From assembly GCA_023213315.1 (NCBI GenBank), contig JAKCPI010012695.1:1-64000 (forward strand): DNA of 64,000 nucleotides, in the 5' to 3' direction. The translations under genes and the position numbers were made by a program. Positions 21,845 to 32,500 of this stretch are shown here, piece by piece. This DNA comes from Euborellia annulipes (Eukaryota; Arthropoda; Insecta; Dermaptera; Anisolabididae). Under the pieces are notes generated by a model. The model was not told the DNA's origin and ran no database searches. It was given only the letters and a program-made list of their open reading frames with translations. The number at the start of each line of letters is the position of its first letter. Position 1 is the first letter of the stretch.

Positions 21845-22540
21845 CTTTTTACTTTCTCTTACCTATGTATATATGTAATATATATATAGAGAGAAAGTAT
21901 TGGATTCATGTCAAAAATTCGATGTCGAGATTTTGATGGATCTTCACGTTTTGAGGTCCCCTGAATCCAAAAAAGTGGTTTTCGCGACATGGTCTGTCTG
22001 TGTGTGTGTGGGTGGGTGGGTGTGTGGGTGTGTGGGTGTGTGTTCAATTTTAAGCATGAAGGAATTGAGCTATGAGGCTGAAATTTTATATTTAAGTTAA
22101 ACACCCTCCTGGACCGGAAAAATAAGCTTTTAATCAAAATCGGCCAAAGAGTACTAGTACTTTACTGATGTACTTTTTCAGTTTTTTTCGATTTTCTCAA
22201 AATTTGCTCCAACGATTTTTTTTTTAAATTCAAAAATCAATTATTTTTTAGATGCTCTTTAAAATGTATATTCTCATTTTGCGATTGAAATCTTCTGAAG
22301 ACCACTTTACTCTTGTATTTCATAGGGAAGATAGGAGAAATGGTTGCCATGGTAACAAAATATAAATATTTTCCCATACTTATAAATTTTACATCTGAAT
22401 TCAAATGTTCCGTACTGTCGGGAACTAAATATATGTCGACACAAAAAATCTGGTGTGACAAGCACAGAACACAACTTTCGATTACCGAAGGTAAGAGAAA
22501 GTTGTGTGCTGTGCGCCAGTCACACCAGATTTTATTACTA
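21845..22540 (+). mobile_element. Family A element, copy 2
   Basis: Full layout: ACTTTCTCTTACCTATG start, inverted AGAGAGAAAG, (GT)n/(GGGT)n tract near 21997..22045, AGTACTAGTAC palindrome, GGTTGCCATGGTAAC and the terminal hairpin with AATCTGGTGTGACAAGCACAG and CGCCAGTCACACCAGATT. Frames on both strands are translations of the element. Confidence 0.85.
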
Positions 22541-22679
22541 ATTTAGGATACACACATTTTTCTTATTTATAAAAAATTCGGTTCCCTACTTCTTATCTGA
22601 ATTAATCTTAGCTTCAAATCACCCCATGAAAATTCTCTACCAATTAAAAAAATCACCACGAAAATCCGTACAGTAATTT

Positions 22680-23362
22680 TTACTTTCTCTTACCTCTATA
22701 TATATGTTAATATATATAGAGAGAGAAAGTATTGGATTCATGTCAAAAATTCGATGTCGAGATTTTGATGGATCTTCACGTTTTGAGATCCCCTGATTCC
22801 AAAAAGTGGTTTTCGCGACATGGTCTGTCTGTGTGTGTGTGTGTCTGTGTGTCTGTGTGTCTGTGTTCAATTTTAAGCATGAAGGAATTGAGCTATGAGG
22901 CTGAAATTTTATATATAAGTTAAACACCCCCCGGGACCGGAAAAATAAGCTTTTAATCAAAATCGGCCAAAGAGTACTAGTACTTTACTGATGTACTTTT
23001 TCAGTTTTTTTCGATTTTCTCAAAATTTGCTCCAACGATTTTTTTAAAATTCAAAAATCAATTATTTTTTAGATGCTCTTTAAAATGTATATTCTCATTT
23101 TGCGATTGAAATCTTCTGAAGACCACTTTACTCTTGTATTTCATAGGGAAGGATAGGAGAAATGGTTGCCATGGTAACAAAATATAAATATTTTCCCATA
23201 CTTATAAATTTTACATCTTGAATTCAATTGTACCCTACTGTCGGAAACTAAATACATGTCGACACGAAAAATCTGGTGTGACAAGCACAGTGCACAACTT
23301 TAGATTACCGAAGGTAAGAGAAAGTTGTGTGCTGTGCGCCAGTCACACCAGATTTTTTGTTA
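22680..23362 (+). mobile_element. Family A element, copy 3
   Basis: Same orientation as copy 2 and about 140 bases downstream of it. The microsatellite here is GTGTGTGT/GTCTGT (22828..22866). Ends with the CACCAGATTTTTTG hairpin arm. The direct neighbours at 53.6-54.9 kb show that these elements tend to occur in tandem pairs. Confidence 0.85.
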
Positions 23363-23384
23363 ATAAAAAAAATTTAAAAAAAAA

Positions 23385-23560
23385 ACCTCTATCTTAAGAC
23401 ATTTTGTAAGCATTTTAGGGATATATTTGAATTTAAAAATTAGTATAAAAATAATCCTTATTTATTCTAGTTTTATATAAAAAAAATTTGTATTCGATAT
23501 CTTAAAAAATTTTTGAGATATTCGTTCGGGAAGAGAAAAGTTTTGAAAATTGTTGCTATT
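23385..23560. repeat. Third copy of the 20.7/21.0 kb segment
   Basis: Contains CTCTATCTTAAGACATTTTG, AATAATCCTTATTTATTCTA and TTCGATATCTTAAAAAATTT, followed by GTGACGTCACGCC. Confidence 0.75.
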
Positions 23561-23739
23561 TTTTTTTTTAACGTAATTTCTGATGATAATCTAGTCTCTA
23601 GAATTTTAATGTGACGTCACGCCGCTCAATCCACTCAATTGCATCTTAAAATTAACCTTAACTTGAAGAAAAATAAATAAATAAATAAAGAAAATGTTCT
23701 TTCATAAAAAAACAATTAATGTCAAAGTGATATATGTAT

Positions 23740-24070
23740 ATTCAAATTTTTTTTTTGCAGTTTCGTCTTTAGAAAAGGCGAGTTCTCTACCTCTATAGCA
23801 TAAAATCACCCTAGAAAACTTTTCTATCAATTATAATTTAAAAAAAAACTCCATGAATATCCGTATTGGAGGTTAGGAATCCTTGCAGGACAAACATTCA
23901 TTTTGGAGTGTCTTTTATATTCAAATCTTTTTTTTTTTTTTTGACTTTAGAAAAAGCGTGTTCTCTATCCCTAATAATAGTCTAAAATCACCTTCGAAAA
24001 CTTTTCTATCAATTATAATTAAAAAAAAAAAAAACTCCATGAAATTGAAAATCCGTATTGGAGTCTTAGA
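23740..24070 (+). repeat. Tandem duplication that seeded the 25-bp array
   Basis: Two copies (about 23740..23889 and 23915..24080) share the T-run, TTTAGAAAA-GGCG/AGCG, GTTCTCTA, AACTTTTCTATCAATTATAA and ATCCGTATTGGAG, and each ends at CTTGCAGGACAAAC. The first has a single CTTGCAGGACAAACATTCAT; the second runs into the 22-copy array. Confidence 0.8.
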
Positions 24071-24075
24071 AACGC

Positions 24076-24625
24076 TTGCAGGACAAACAAACATTTATTT
24101 TTGCAGGACAAACAAATATTTATTTTTGCAGGACAAACAAACATTTATTTTTGCAGGACAAACAAATATTTATTTTTGCAGGACAAACAAACATTTATTT
24201 TTGCAGGACAAACAAACATTTATCTTTGCAGGACAAACAAACATTTATCTTTGCAGGACAAACAAACATTTATTTTTGCAGGACAAACAAACATTTATCT
24301 TTGCAGGACAAACAATCATTTATTTTTGCAGGACAAACAAATATTTATTTTTGCAGGACAAACAAACATTTATTTTTGCAGGACAAACAAATATTTATTT
24401 TTGCAGGACAAACAAACATTTATTTTTGCAGGACAAACAAACATTTATCTTTGCAGGACAAACAAACATTTATTTTTGCAGGACAAACAAACATTTATCT
24501 TTGCAGGACAAACAAACATTTATTTTTGCAGGACAAACAAACATTTATCTTTGCAGGACAAACAAACATTTATTTTTGCAGGACAAACAAACATTTATTT
24601 TTGCAGGACAAACAAACATTTATTT
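24076..24625 (+). repeat. 22-copy 25-bp minisatellite
   Basis: Units start at 24076 and every 25 bases through 24601, with consensus TTGCAGGACAAACAAACATT plus TATTT. Variation is limited to C/T at two sites (ACATT/ATATT, TATTT/TATCT) and one AATCATT. Because 25 is not a multiple of three and the unit has no stop in any plus frame, all three plus frames stay open, giving a spurious 280-codon frame (23883..24725) and two shorter ones. Confidence 0.97.
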
Positions 24626-25234
24626 TTATATAAAGATATCTTACTACAAATTCTTCTTTCAAGGATATCGGGTATTAAAAAACAAAAAGAATAAATTTTT
24701 CAGTTCATTCACTCATATTGTATAATAAATATTATTATTAGAGTTGAGGATATGCACAGTGGCTTAGAATAATTACATTTTCAATAAATATATAATCGAA
24801 ATGAGACAGGAAAAAGATATTATTATATAAAAACAAAATTATTTTTTCTCTTCAGTATATATTTTTTTTTTTTTTTTTGAAATTTTATTTACTTTACATT
24901 TTTACTATTTTTTTTTTAAATTTTCTTTCTCGGCTGCTAAGGGCATTTAAGAGTTGATTGTGTATTTTTATTAAATTTTTAGAATTGAAGGCAACCGGGT
25001 GACGTTCAACACTCTGGTTTTTCGAGGCCACCCGCCGTGTTTGGATTAATACTTTAATTATGATTTATTTTAAAATATAATGGCTAGTCAGAGTAAAAAA
25101 AATATATTTTTTTTTTTTTTTTTGAGAATAAAACCAAAACTAAAAAAAAAAGTTATTTAGAATTAAAGAAATTATATAAAATAAATACATTATTATAAAA
25201 TCCTTTTATATATATATAAAAATAATTAGGTAAT
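24626..25234. other. AT-rich gene-free sequence
   Basis: No gene. A short GC-richer patch (24990..25040, CAACCGGGTGACGTTCAAC) is unassigned. Confidence 0.45.
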
Positions 25235-25610
25235 ATCCGTCTATCCGTTCGTCTGTCATGCTCTATATGACCAACTTGCCGTTGTAATTTTGAAACAAAA
25301 TTTTGCAGTCTTATAGAGTCCAGGAAAAATATTCCGGTCTCTAAATTCTCAAAAGGGAAGAGCAAAAATTGAAAATGAATTTTCCCATTGGAAAGCATTG
25401 AGTTTTGTCTTGCCTTATATAAAATTAAAGTCAATTAATTAAAATAATTAAAACTCTTAAATGAAATATAATAAAAATTGTTAAATAATCAAATTTTTGT
25501 TAATGGTGGATGCGGCTGGGATTGGATAAAGACAGACAGACAGACGGACAGACACTCGGCCATTATATACAGTAAAATAAAAGGGTATAATTTTTTAATA
25601 AGCTTGGTAT
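25235..25610. repeat. Dispersed repeat with GTCTGTC tract and duplicated 3' half
   Basis: 25235..25340 (TGACCAACTTGCCGTTG, TTTTGCAGTCTTATAGAG) is related to the minus strand of 63720..63925. 25370..25610 (GAATTTTCCCATTGGAAAGC through GTGGATGCGGCTGGGATTGG, a GACA tract, and CGGCCATTATATACAG) is repeated at 26400..26645. Confidence 0.75.
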
Positions 25611-25839
25611 CGATTGAAAAGTATCGATACTTACTCGTATCGGTCAATTTTTTTCGTACAGTAAAAAAAATAAGCAAAAACAACAATAAGCACTGATCTT
25701 AATTACATCACTACCTTCATCATCGGAGACCTCCGAGTAGCAAGTATAGGCTATATATCAAAAGTAAAAAGAAATTGTATATATATTTTTTTTAATTGCA
25801 ATGAATATTAAAATACCTAAGATCGTGTATAATTGACAA

Positions 25840-25885
25840 TATTAGCCCTGATGAAGGTCGTGGTTGGAGGCCCGAAACGTCGACA
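25840..25885 (+). ncRNA. Hammerhead-ribozyme-like core
   Basis: CTGATGA at 25848..25854 is followed by a short stem (GGTC with GGCC around GTGGTTGGA) and GAAACGTC at 25874..25881. CUGANGA, helix II, GAAA in this order is the conserved hammerhead catalytic core. Base 10.1-11.1 would be an A-C mismatch, and helices I and III are not clearly closed, so self-cleavage is uncertain. Relatives: 13119, 13454, 48501, 51271. Confidence 0.45.
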
Positions 25886-26278
25886 AATAGAAATCAAGTA
25901 AAAGATTTTTTTATTTAATCTCCTGGCTGCAAAATCCCTGCGAATCTTGATTTCTTAAAAAAAAAAAAAAAAAAAAATACTACCAACATGAAAAATTTCA
26001 ATTTTAGAGGTACTATAATAGTACTAATAATTTTTCAAGATGTTCCTCTGTTGAACACTCCAATAATAAAAAATAAAATACAGTGGTACCAACCATTCCA
26101 CTTATTTCTATTGTAAATAACAACAAATATACGTAAATGTTCTTCCGAACTATCTAATCATCGCGTGCTTGGGCCGAGTATCGATACGAGTATTTTTGAC
26201 AGATACTTATTTGGTACTTGATTCCAAAAGTATTTGGTATCGAAAGAAAAGAATTTACTCGTATCGTTTAATCCCTAG

Positions 26279-26825
26279 CTGAGGGGGGTCCAGGGGGGCG
26301 AAGCAGGCAGGTAGACGGGTACGTACAAATACAGGTATATAAAATGGTCAGTTAGTAATGAAATTGAAAATTTCATTCTTTTTGAATGAATGAACAATTG
26401 AAAATGAATTTTCCCATTGGAAAGCATTGAGTTTTTGTCTTGCCTTATATAAAATTAAAGTCAATTAATTAAAATAATTAAATCTCACAAATGAAATATA
26501 ATAAAAATTGTTAAATAATTAAATTTGTGTTATTTCCTTAGAGACATGGTGGATGCGGCTGGGATTGGATAAAGACAGACAGACAGACGGACCGACACTC
26601 GGCCATTATATACAGTAAAATAAAAGGGTGGAATTTTTTAATAAGCCAATTAATTGCCTGAATGATAGAGAAGTAAAGGCGAGGGTCCACCGCAGGCGGG
26701 CCCGAGCCAGCTGAAGGGGGTCCAGGGGGCGAAGCAGGTAGCTAGACGGGTACGTACTGTATACAGGTAGGCCTATATAAAATGGTCAGTTAGTAATGAA
26801 ATTGAAATTTTCATTCTTTTAGAAT
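26279..26825 (+). repeat. Interleaved direct repeats
   Basis: GGTCCAGGGGGGCGAAGCAG with GACGGGTACGTAC and AAATGGTCAGTTAGTAATGA occurs at 26279..26390 and again at 26708..26825. Between them lies the second copy of the 25370..25610 unit (26400..26645). Confidence 0.8.
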
Positions 26826-27149
26826 GAATAAATGAATGAATGAATGACGGAAGTAAATACAAAAGCCAAAATGCAATCATTGTGACTGTGCTGTCTATGA
26901 TGATGATGATGACCTCTACGAGAGAGGTGGAGGTGGTGGTTGGAGCCTCTCTCTTTCTCTCTCTAATTCAGTCAGGAAACGAACAACACAACTAAGGTCG
27001 CCGGAACTGAATGACCTGACATCCGCTCAATGGGCAGATGGGAGAGTAACATCTGGACCACAACAGCATCACGGGAAAAAATCTTTTATCTAAAGAGTAT
27101 TGCATTCAATGTTGTGATTTGGATGGAAATACACGTTTCCCTGTAAGTC
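26826..27149. other. Unassigned moderately GC-rich sequence
   Basis: Contains (GAT)n and GGTGGAGGTGGTGG tracts and a patch of balanced composition (26985..27070) without a long frame. No gene is claimed. Confidence 0.4.
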
Positions 27150-28187
27150 TGTGTTCAAAATAAAAGATTGAAATTTTATATATAAATTATACACCCCCAG
27201 GGAGTGTGAAAATAAGCTTTTATTCAAAATCGGCCAAAAAGTACTAGTACTTTACCGAAGTATTTTTTCAGTATTTTTCGATTTTATTAAAATTCGCTCC
27301 AACGATTTTGATAAAAATTCAAAAAACAGTTATTTTTTAGACGCTTTTTAAGATGCACTGTTAAAAATTTTCAAGAAAACTTCATATACAAGTATAGGAA
27401 CTCTGTTTCATAAACTGTTTATGAATATATATGAGAAAGTTCAATTTGTTGCCAACCTAACAAATTTCTTTATTATTTTAAAATTAATTATTTTGGTAAA
27501 ATTTGTTAATTTTAATTTTTATAGCTATTTAGTTGAATTAGTTTATAAAAAATTATTTAAATAGTATGATTGTAATATACTTCATAAATATTTAAATATT
27601 TAGTTTAGAGCGCGAATTTCAAACCAGAATTTAATAAATTTAGATTTGTGAAATAAATTTTAAAAGAATAATTTCAAGTTTCCTTAAAATAATATTAATA
27701 AAAATTCCTTGAGGTAGTCGAGTTATTTGAGAACGTTTAGACCAGTGATTCTCAACTTGTCGCGGTACACTTTTAACGATTTCAAAATTTGGCGGCACAC
27801 AAAGAAAAAGATAAGTTTAAAAGTTGGTAATTTGTTCATAAACTTTTATATTAATTTTATTTCATATCCTGGGTATATTAATATTAAACCACCGAAGTAT
27901 ATGAAAAATGATTGAAAATTCATATTTTTTTTTTACAGTGTGTATATTCCATTTTCCGATTGAAATCTTTTGAAGCACACTTTACTCTTGTACTTCATAG
28001 GAAAGATAGGAGAAATGGTTGCCATGGTAACAAAATAAAAATATTTTTGTGTTTATGATTTTATTTATATCTTGAATTCTAATATATATATCGGCAGAAA
28101 CTAAATGTATGTCGACAAAAAAATCTGGTGTGTCAAGCAGAGAGCACATCTTTCGATTACCGAAAGCCACACCAAATTTTTTTAAAA
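27150..28187 (+). mobile_element. Family A element interrupted by a 0.57-kb insertion
   Basis: The middle of family A (AGTACTAGTACTTTACCGAAG, TTTTTAGACGCTTTTTAAGATG) runs to about 27365 and resumes at about 27935 (ATTTTCCGATTGAAATCTTT, GGTTGCCATGGTAAC, the terminal hairpin to CACACCAAATTTT). The intervening 27366..27934 is absent from the other copies. It contains CAGTGATTCTCAACTTGTCG at about 27743 followed by CGGTACAC and GGCGGCACAC. CAGTGNTTCTCAAC is the usual terminal sequence of many hAT-type MITEs, so the insert probably includes an hAT-related remnant. Confidence 0.65.
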
Positions 28188-28261
28188 TAAAAAAAGAATA
28201 TATAATAATAATAATTAATTGTAGATTTTATTTCTAAAAAAAAAAGAAGAAAAAATACAAA

Positions 28262-29459
28262 TGATAACACTAGTTGATAAAAATGAACTTTTTTTCTTTC
28301 ACAAGAATGAAGATATGAAATTCTAGAAGTATTTTTCATGCTGAATTCAAATATCAATTCAGTTTTGCACCATCAGGCACAGTTTTAGAGATATAGAGCA
28401 AAATAGATTTTAATAGAAAAAGTGCTCTAAAACGGCTTTTATTTAAAATGTTCAAATTATTTTTAACGTGACACCCCGTCAAATTATGCAGATAGTTAAA
28501 ATACATATAAATTTTAAGTTTCATTCCAATCGGAGGTCATTTAGACGTGCCGCAAACGGCTTAAAGTTTAGAAAAATCGAAATTTTCAAGATTTTTTTTG
28601 CTTTGGTCACCCCTAATACAATTTTAGAGATCCCTGAATGCAAAAAACATATATTCACGATATTCTATAGTTCTTTGGCTTTCTAAAAATCATTCATTCG
28701 TAAAAATCTGTTAATTATTAACGAAATTATTAACAAAAACGTGAGCAAAGAAAAAACCTAAGTACACTCACTGGACGAAAAAATGGACCTCTTTTTCTTT
28801 TTCAAGTATAAAGAAAGATATCAGATTCAAAAAAATATTTTTTTTAATATTATTTAATAAAGTTAGTGCCCGGGAACCTATGTTCAGAGAGGATACATTA
28901 GCTTCTCGTGGATAGGGTTCGCTTTTTAATTCAATTGAAGTCTATTTTTTTCGACCAGTGAGTGTACTTGTGTTTTTTCTTTGCTCACGTTTTTGTTAAT
29001 AATTTCGTTAATAATTAACAGATTTTTACGAATGAATGATTTTTAGAAAGCCAAAGAACTATAGAATATCGTGAATATATGTTTTTTTCATTCAGGGATA
29101 TCTAAAATTGTATTAGGGGTGACCAAAGCAAAAAAAATCTTAAAAATTTCGATTTTTCTAAACTTTAAGCCGTTTGCGGCACGTCTAAATGACCTCCGAT
29201 TGGGATGAAACTTAAAATTTATATGTATTCTAACTATCTGCATAATTTGACGGGGTGCGGTGTTAAAAATAATTTGAACTTTCTAAATAAAAGCCGTTTT
29301 AGAGCCCATTTTCAATCAAAATCTATTTTGCTCTATATCTCTAAAACTGTGCCTGATGGGGAAAAATTCTGAACTACATATCTGAATTCAGAATGAAAAA
29401 ATGCACTAGGTTCACTAATCAGATTTCTTGCAAAGATAAACCTTGTCGACTAGTGTTAT
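28262..29459. mobile_element. 1.2-kb foldback element abutting the lectin stop codon
   Basis: Left arm 28262..about 28785 and right arm about 28945..29459 are inverted copies (for example ATAACACTAG/CTAGTGTTAT at the outer ends, GACGTGCCGCAAACGGC near 28545 with GCCGTTTGCGGCACGTC near 29170, and GTGAGCAAAG/CTTTGCTCAC inside). A third, single arm-like copy lies at 58215..58410. The outer end of the right arm (29459) is next to the TAA stop of the lectin (29460..29462). The 72-codon frame 28468..28686 is a translation of the arm and not a gene. Confidence 0.85.
28763..28966. mobile_element. Mariner-like MITE at the centre of the foldback
   Basis: TACACTCACTGGACGAAAAA at the left and TTTTTTCGACCAGTGAGTGT+A at the right are inverted ends of a 204-base segment bounded by TA. 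TA targets and C-rich ends of the CACTCACTGG type suit Tc1/mariner-derived MITEs. Because the flanks are also inverted copies, it may instead be just the inner part of the same foldback. Confidence 0.45.
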
Positions 29460-29596
29460 TTAGAATTTTTCACAAATAAAATGAATTTTTTCATTGCAAT
29501 TTCCAGTTGACATGAGACCAGGAATAACTAGTCTTACACAATCGCCTCTCAAGTGATTTGGCTCACCTACACCCCAAAAATCTGTTATTGGATTTC
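29460..29596 (-). CDS. Lectin exon 4: EPN motif to stop
   Basis: The acceptor TTTGTTTACAG ends at 29597. The Gly codon is split (G + GA). It encodes NPITDFWGVGEPN, the last three canonical cysteines, and FICEKF followed by TAA at 29462..29460. No AATAAA lies close behind; the nearest on this strand is about 1 kb away (28438..28443), inside the foldback. Confidence 0.88.
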
Positions 29597-32500
29597 CTGT
29601 AAACAAAAAAATAAAATTAAAATAAATAAATAAATTCTGATTTTTCCCCCACTCCATTAAGATAAAAAATTATTCTCATTAATAAATACGAAAAAAATCT
29701 GGTGGTACAGAACATTACACAACTTTTGAAAATTGGGTAATGTGCCCTTTCTGAGGGCTGGTTGATCTGAGGCCGGATAAAAGGGTTTTTTTTTATTTTT
29801 ATTATTAATTTTAAAATTTTACCATCTCTCCAAAGGCTAGCATTGCGAATAGTATCTAAATACGTCCTAGTTGAGATTCAATCCCTCACCCATACACCAT
29901 TACGATTAGAATTGACTTAATTCCAAGAGATGTAGAATGTATATAAACGTATAATTTTATATTTTAGACATGATATTTTCAATCTTTTTAATTGATTTCA
30001 AAAAAATTTTATTTTTTTAAATTAATCCTTAAAACTAAGAAAAATAAAATCATTACGATTAAGTTGGTAACAAATCGTAGTCTAATTAGCCCCAAATGAA
30101 GATCTTAAAAAACAAATTTCCAGAGATGTAGAATGTATATATATATATATATATATACCCTAGGCGGACAGCGTCTCGGAATATAATTAGTAGTAAAGTA
30201 ATTAATTGTAAATAAATTTTTGATCTTAATATGAAAATATATTTTAAATATAATTATCAATTTTTATTTAAAATTCAATTTATTATAGAAAAAGAAGAAA
30301 AATTTTAATTTAGACTCTTTGTGATTTTGCTAAAATGTATTTAGTAATAGAGAATAGAATATTTTTATTTTAAATCATTAAGTATAAATAAAAAAATTCA
30401 TTAATATTGCAAAGAATACATATATATTTCTAATATCTTCTAATATCTATTTCCTCTAAACGTTAAGGGGCTTCAGGAGGCAAAGCTGTTCGCATGTTTT
30501 TGCCAAGAGATGGCGTTAAGGGTCTTGAGAAGTGGGCCAAAGACACAACTCTCACAAAAATTTGCCGACAGATGGCAGGATGGTAGCGCTATAATTTAAT
30601 ATCATGTATTTGTTTAATTTTCGTTCATCTTTTAATAATGAATATAATTATTATTATGTATCATTTATAACAGCATAAAAATATATAAATATAGGCTTAT
30701 TGGTGATCTGATAATGCCGGCTGTTAGACTATGCTGCCATCTTTTGCAAGAATGCTCAACTATTTAGTCGTTTTTTTTTTAATTTTGTCATCAATTTATT
30801 TAATTATTATTAGATATTAATGATTTTTATATTTTTATATTAAAAAAAAAAAATTACGATTTTCATAATAGAAATTTTTTTCCATTTTCTATAAATATAA
30901 AAAAATATTTTTGATTATTTTTTAATTAATCATAATTTTAAAAAAAAGCTTTCTATTAAGTAAAATGCTCACGAATTTAATTCGTTTTGAAAAAAACTGC
31001 ATTAAAAAATACTTTAAAATGGCTGAGTATTTTCGGACCAAAAATTTCACGTGGCCTCTTGAAGTCACTTAACAATTAATTATTCAAAAAGTTGATATTA
31101 AATAAAAATCAAAGAATAAAATTACTTAAAATTACCGAAAACATCGACGTAGACATTATTTTGTTTTTTGTCATAAACTCCAATCCAAGGTGTCCAATGT
31201 CCACATTTAGCGATATCTATAAGAATTTTCGATTCTTCTTTAGAATCGATTATTGCAAGATGAGCGCCATCTAGTTCACAAATTCTCTTTGCATCAAACC
31301 ATTTGGTTTCGTTTAAATAAAATTTATAACGACCAGTTGCGAATGACGTATAACCATCGTCGTTAAGAATTTGAGGAAGAACTTCTCTCTTATCGAAACG
31401 CGTAGGACAAGAAGCTAAAAAAAAAAATAAACAAAATAAAATTAGAAACAAAATCAACTTTAAGTTAACATAAACGAAAGATGGAAAAATTTCAAAGGGA
31501 TGTAGATTATATATAGCCATTTTGAAAATCAATTTATGACTAACGTTATCTCTACAAAAATCACTAAATAAAATTTATAAAAATAATTATAATCCAGTAT
31601 AAAGAAAAATAAAATTTAAATTTTAAATAAAGATTTATTTATATTAATTATTTATTTATTTATTCAACAATTAAAATTAACTTGACGTCTTTATTAATAT
31701 TAAATATTTAATTTAAACAAAAAGACTTTAATATTATTTATTTTCTTCAATAAAATCAATTTTAAGTTAAAATAAGCCAAATCAAAGATGGAAGAATTTC
31801 AAAGGGATGTAGAATATATATAGCCATTTTGCCAACTTTATTCAAACTTTCCAACATGGAAATAAAAAAACAATTCCGCCATTTTGCTGAATTCATTATA
31901 AACAGACAAATGTCATCGCACTCACTTCTAACCTAACACTTTATAAAAGACAGTCCCTAAAATAGGGAACAAAATATCTCAAGAATTAAAAGAGCTAGGA
32001 AGTTAAATAAAGATTTATTTATATTAATTATTTATTTAATTATTCAACAATTAAAATAAAATTAAATATTTAATTTAAACAAAAAAGGCTTATTATTATT
32101 AACAATTTATAAAATTATTATTTATTTTCTTCAATAAAATCAATTTTAATTTAAAATAAACCAAAGATGGAAGAATTTCAAAGGGATGTAGAATATATAT
32201 AGAGAGCCATTTTGCCAACTTTATTTCTACAAAAATCACTAAATAAAATTTAAAAAATATAAAAATACTAATTATATGTTTTAGCTACCTGTGATGGTGG
32301 CGGCAACCCGAAACACGTCCTCGACTTCTTCTTCGGCACAATTCGATTCGATTTGCAATCTCCACTCCCTCGTCGACTCTTTCGAATGCTCGAATCCTGT
32401 CTGTAATAGAAATAACATTATCAAAAGAATAGTGCGCACTAGAGTGCCAACATACCTTAGCGATCCATTGATTTTTCTCGTCATTTTTCGCCGTAGTCAA

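Noticed and set aside
24076..24625. CRISPR-like array
   Set aside because: There are no unique spacers; the units are contiguous 25-bp tandem copies in eukaryotic DNA.
23883..24725. 280-codon open frame with 25-residue repeats
   Set aside because: It is the translation of the 25-bp minisatellite, which is stop-free in all three plus frames.
28468..28686. 72-codon frame in the foldback arm
   Set aside because: The opposite arm does not keep it, and no domain is recognisable.
31415..31532. N-terminal extension of lectin exon 3 starting at 31532
   Set aside because: It encodes repeat-derived peptide also found at 36816 and 39835, and a good splice acceptor with matching phase lies at 31415.
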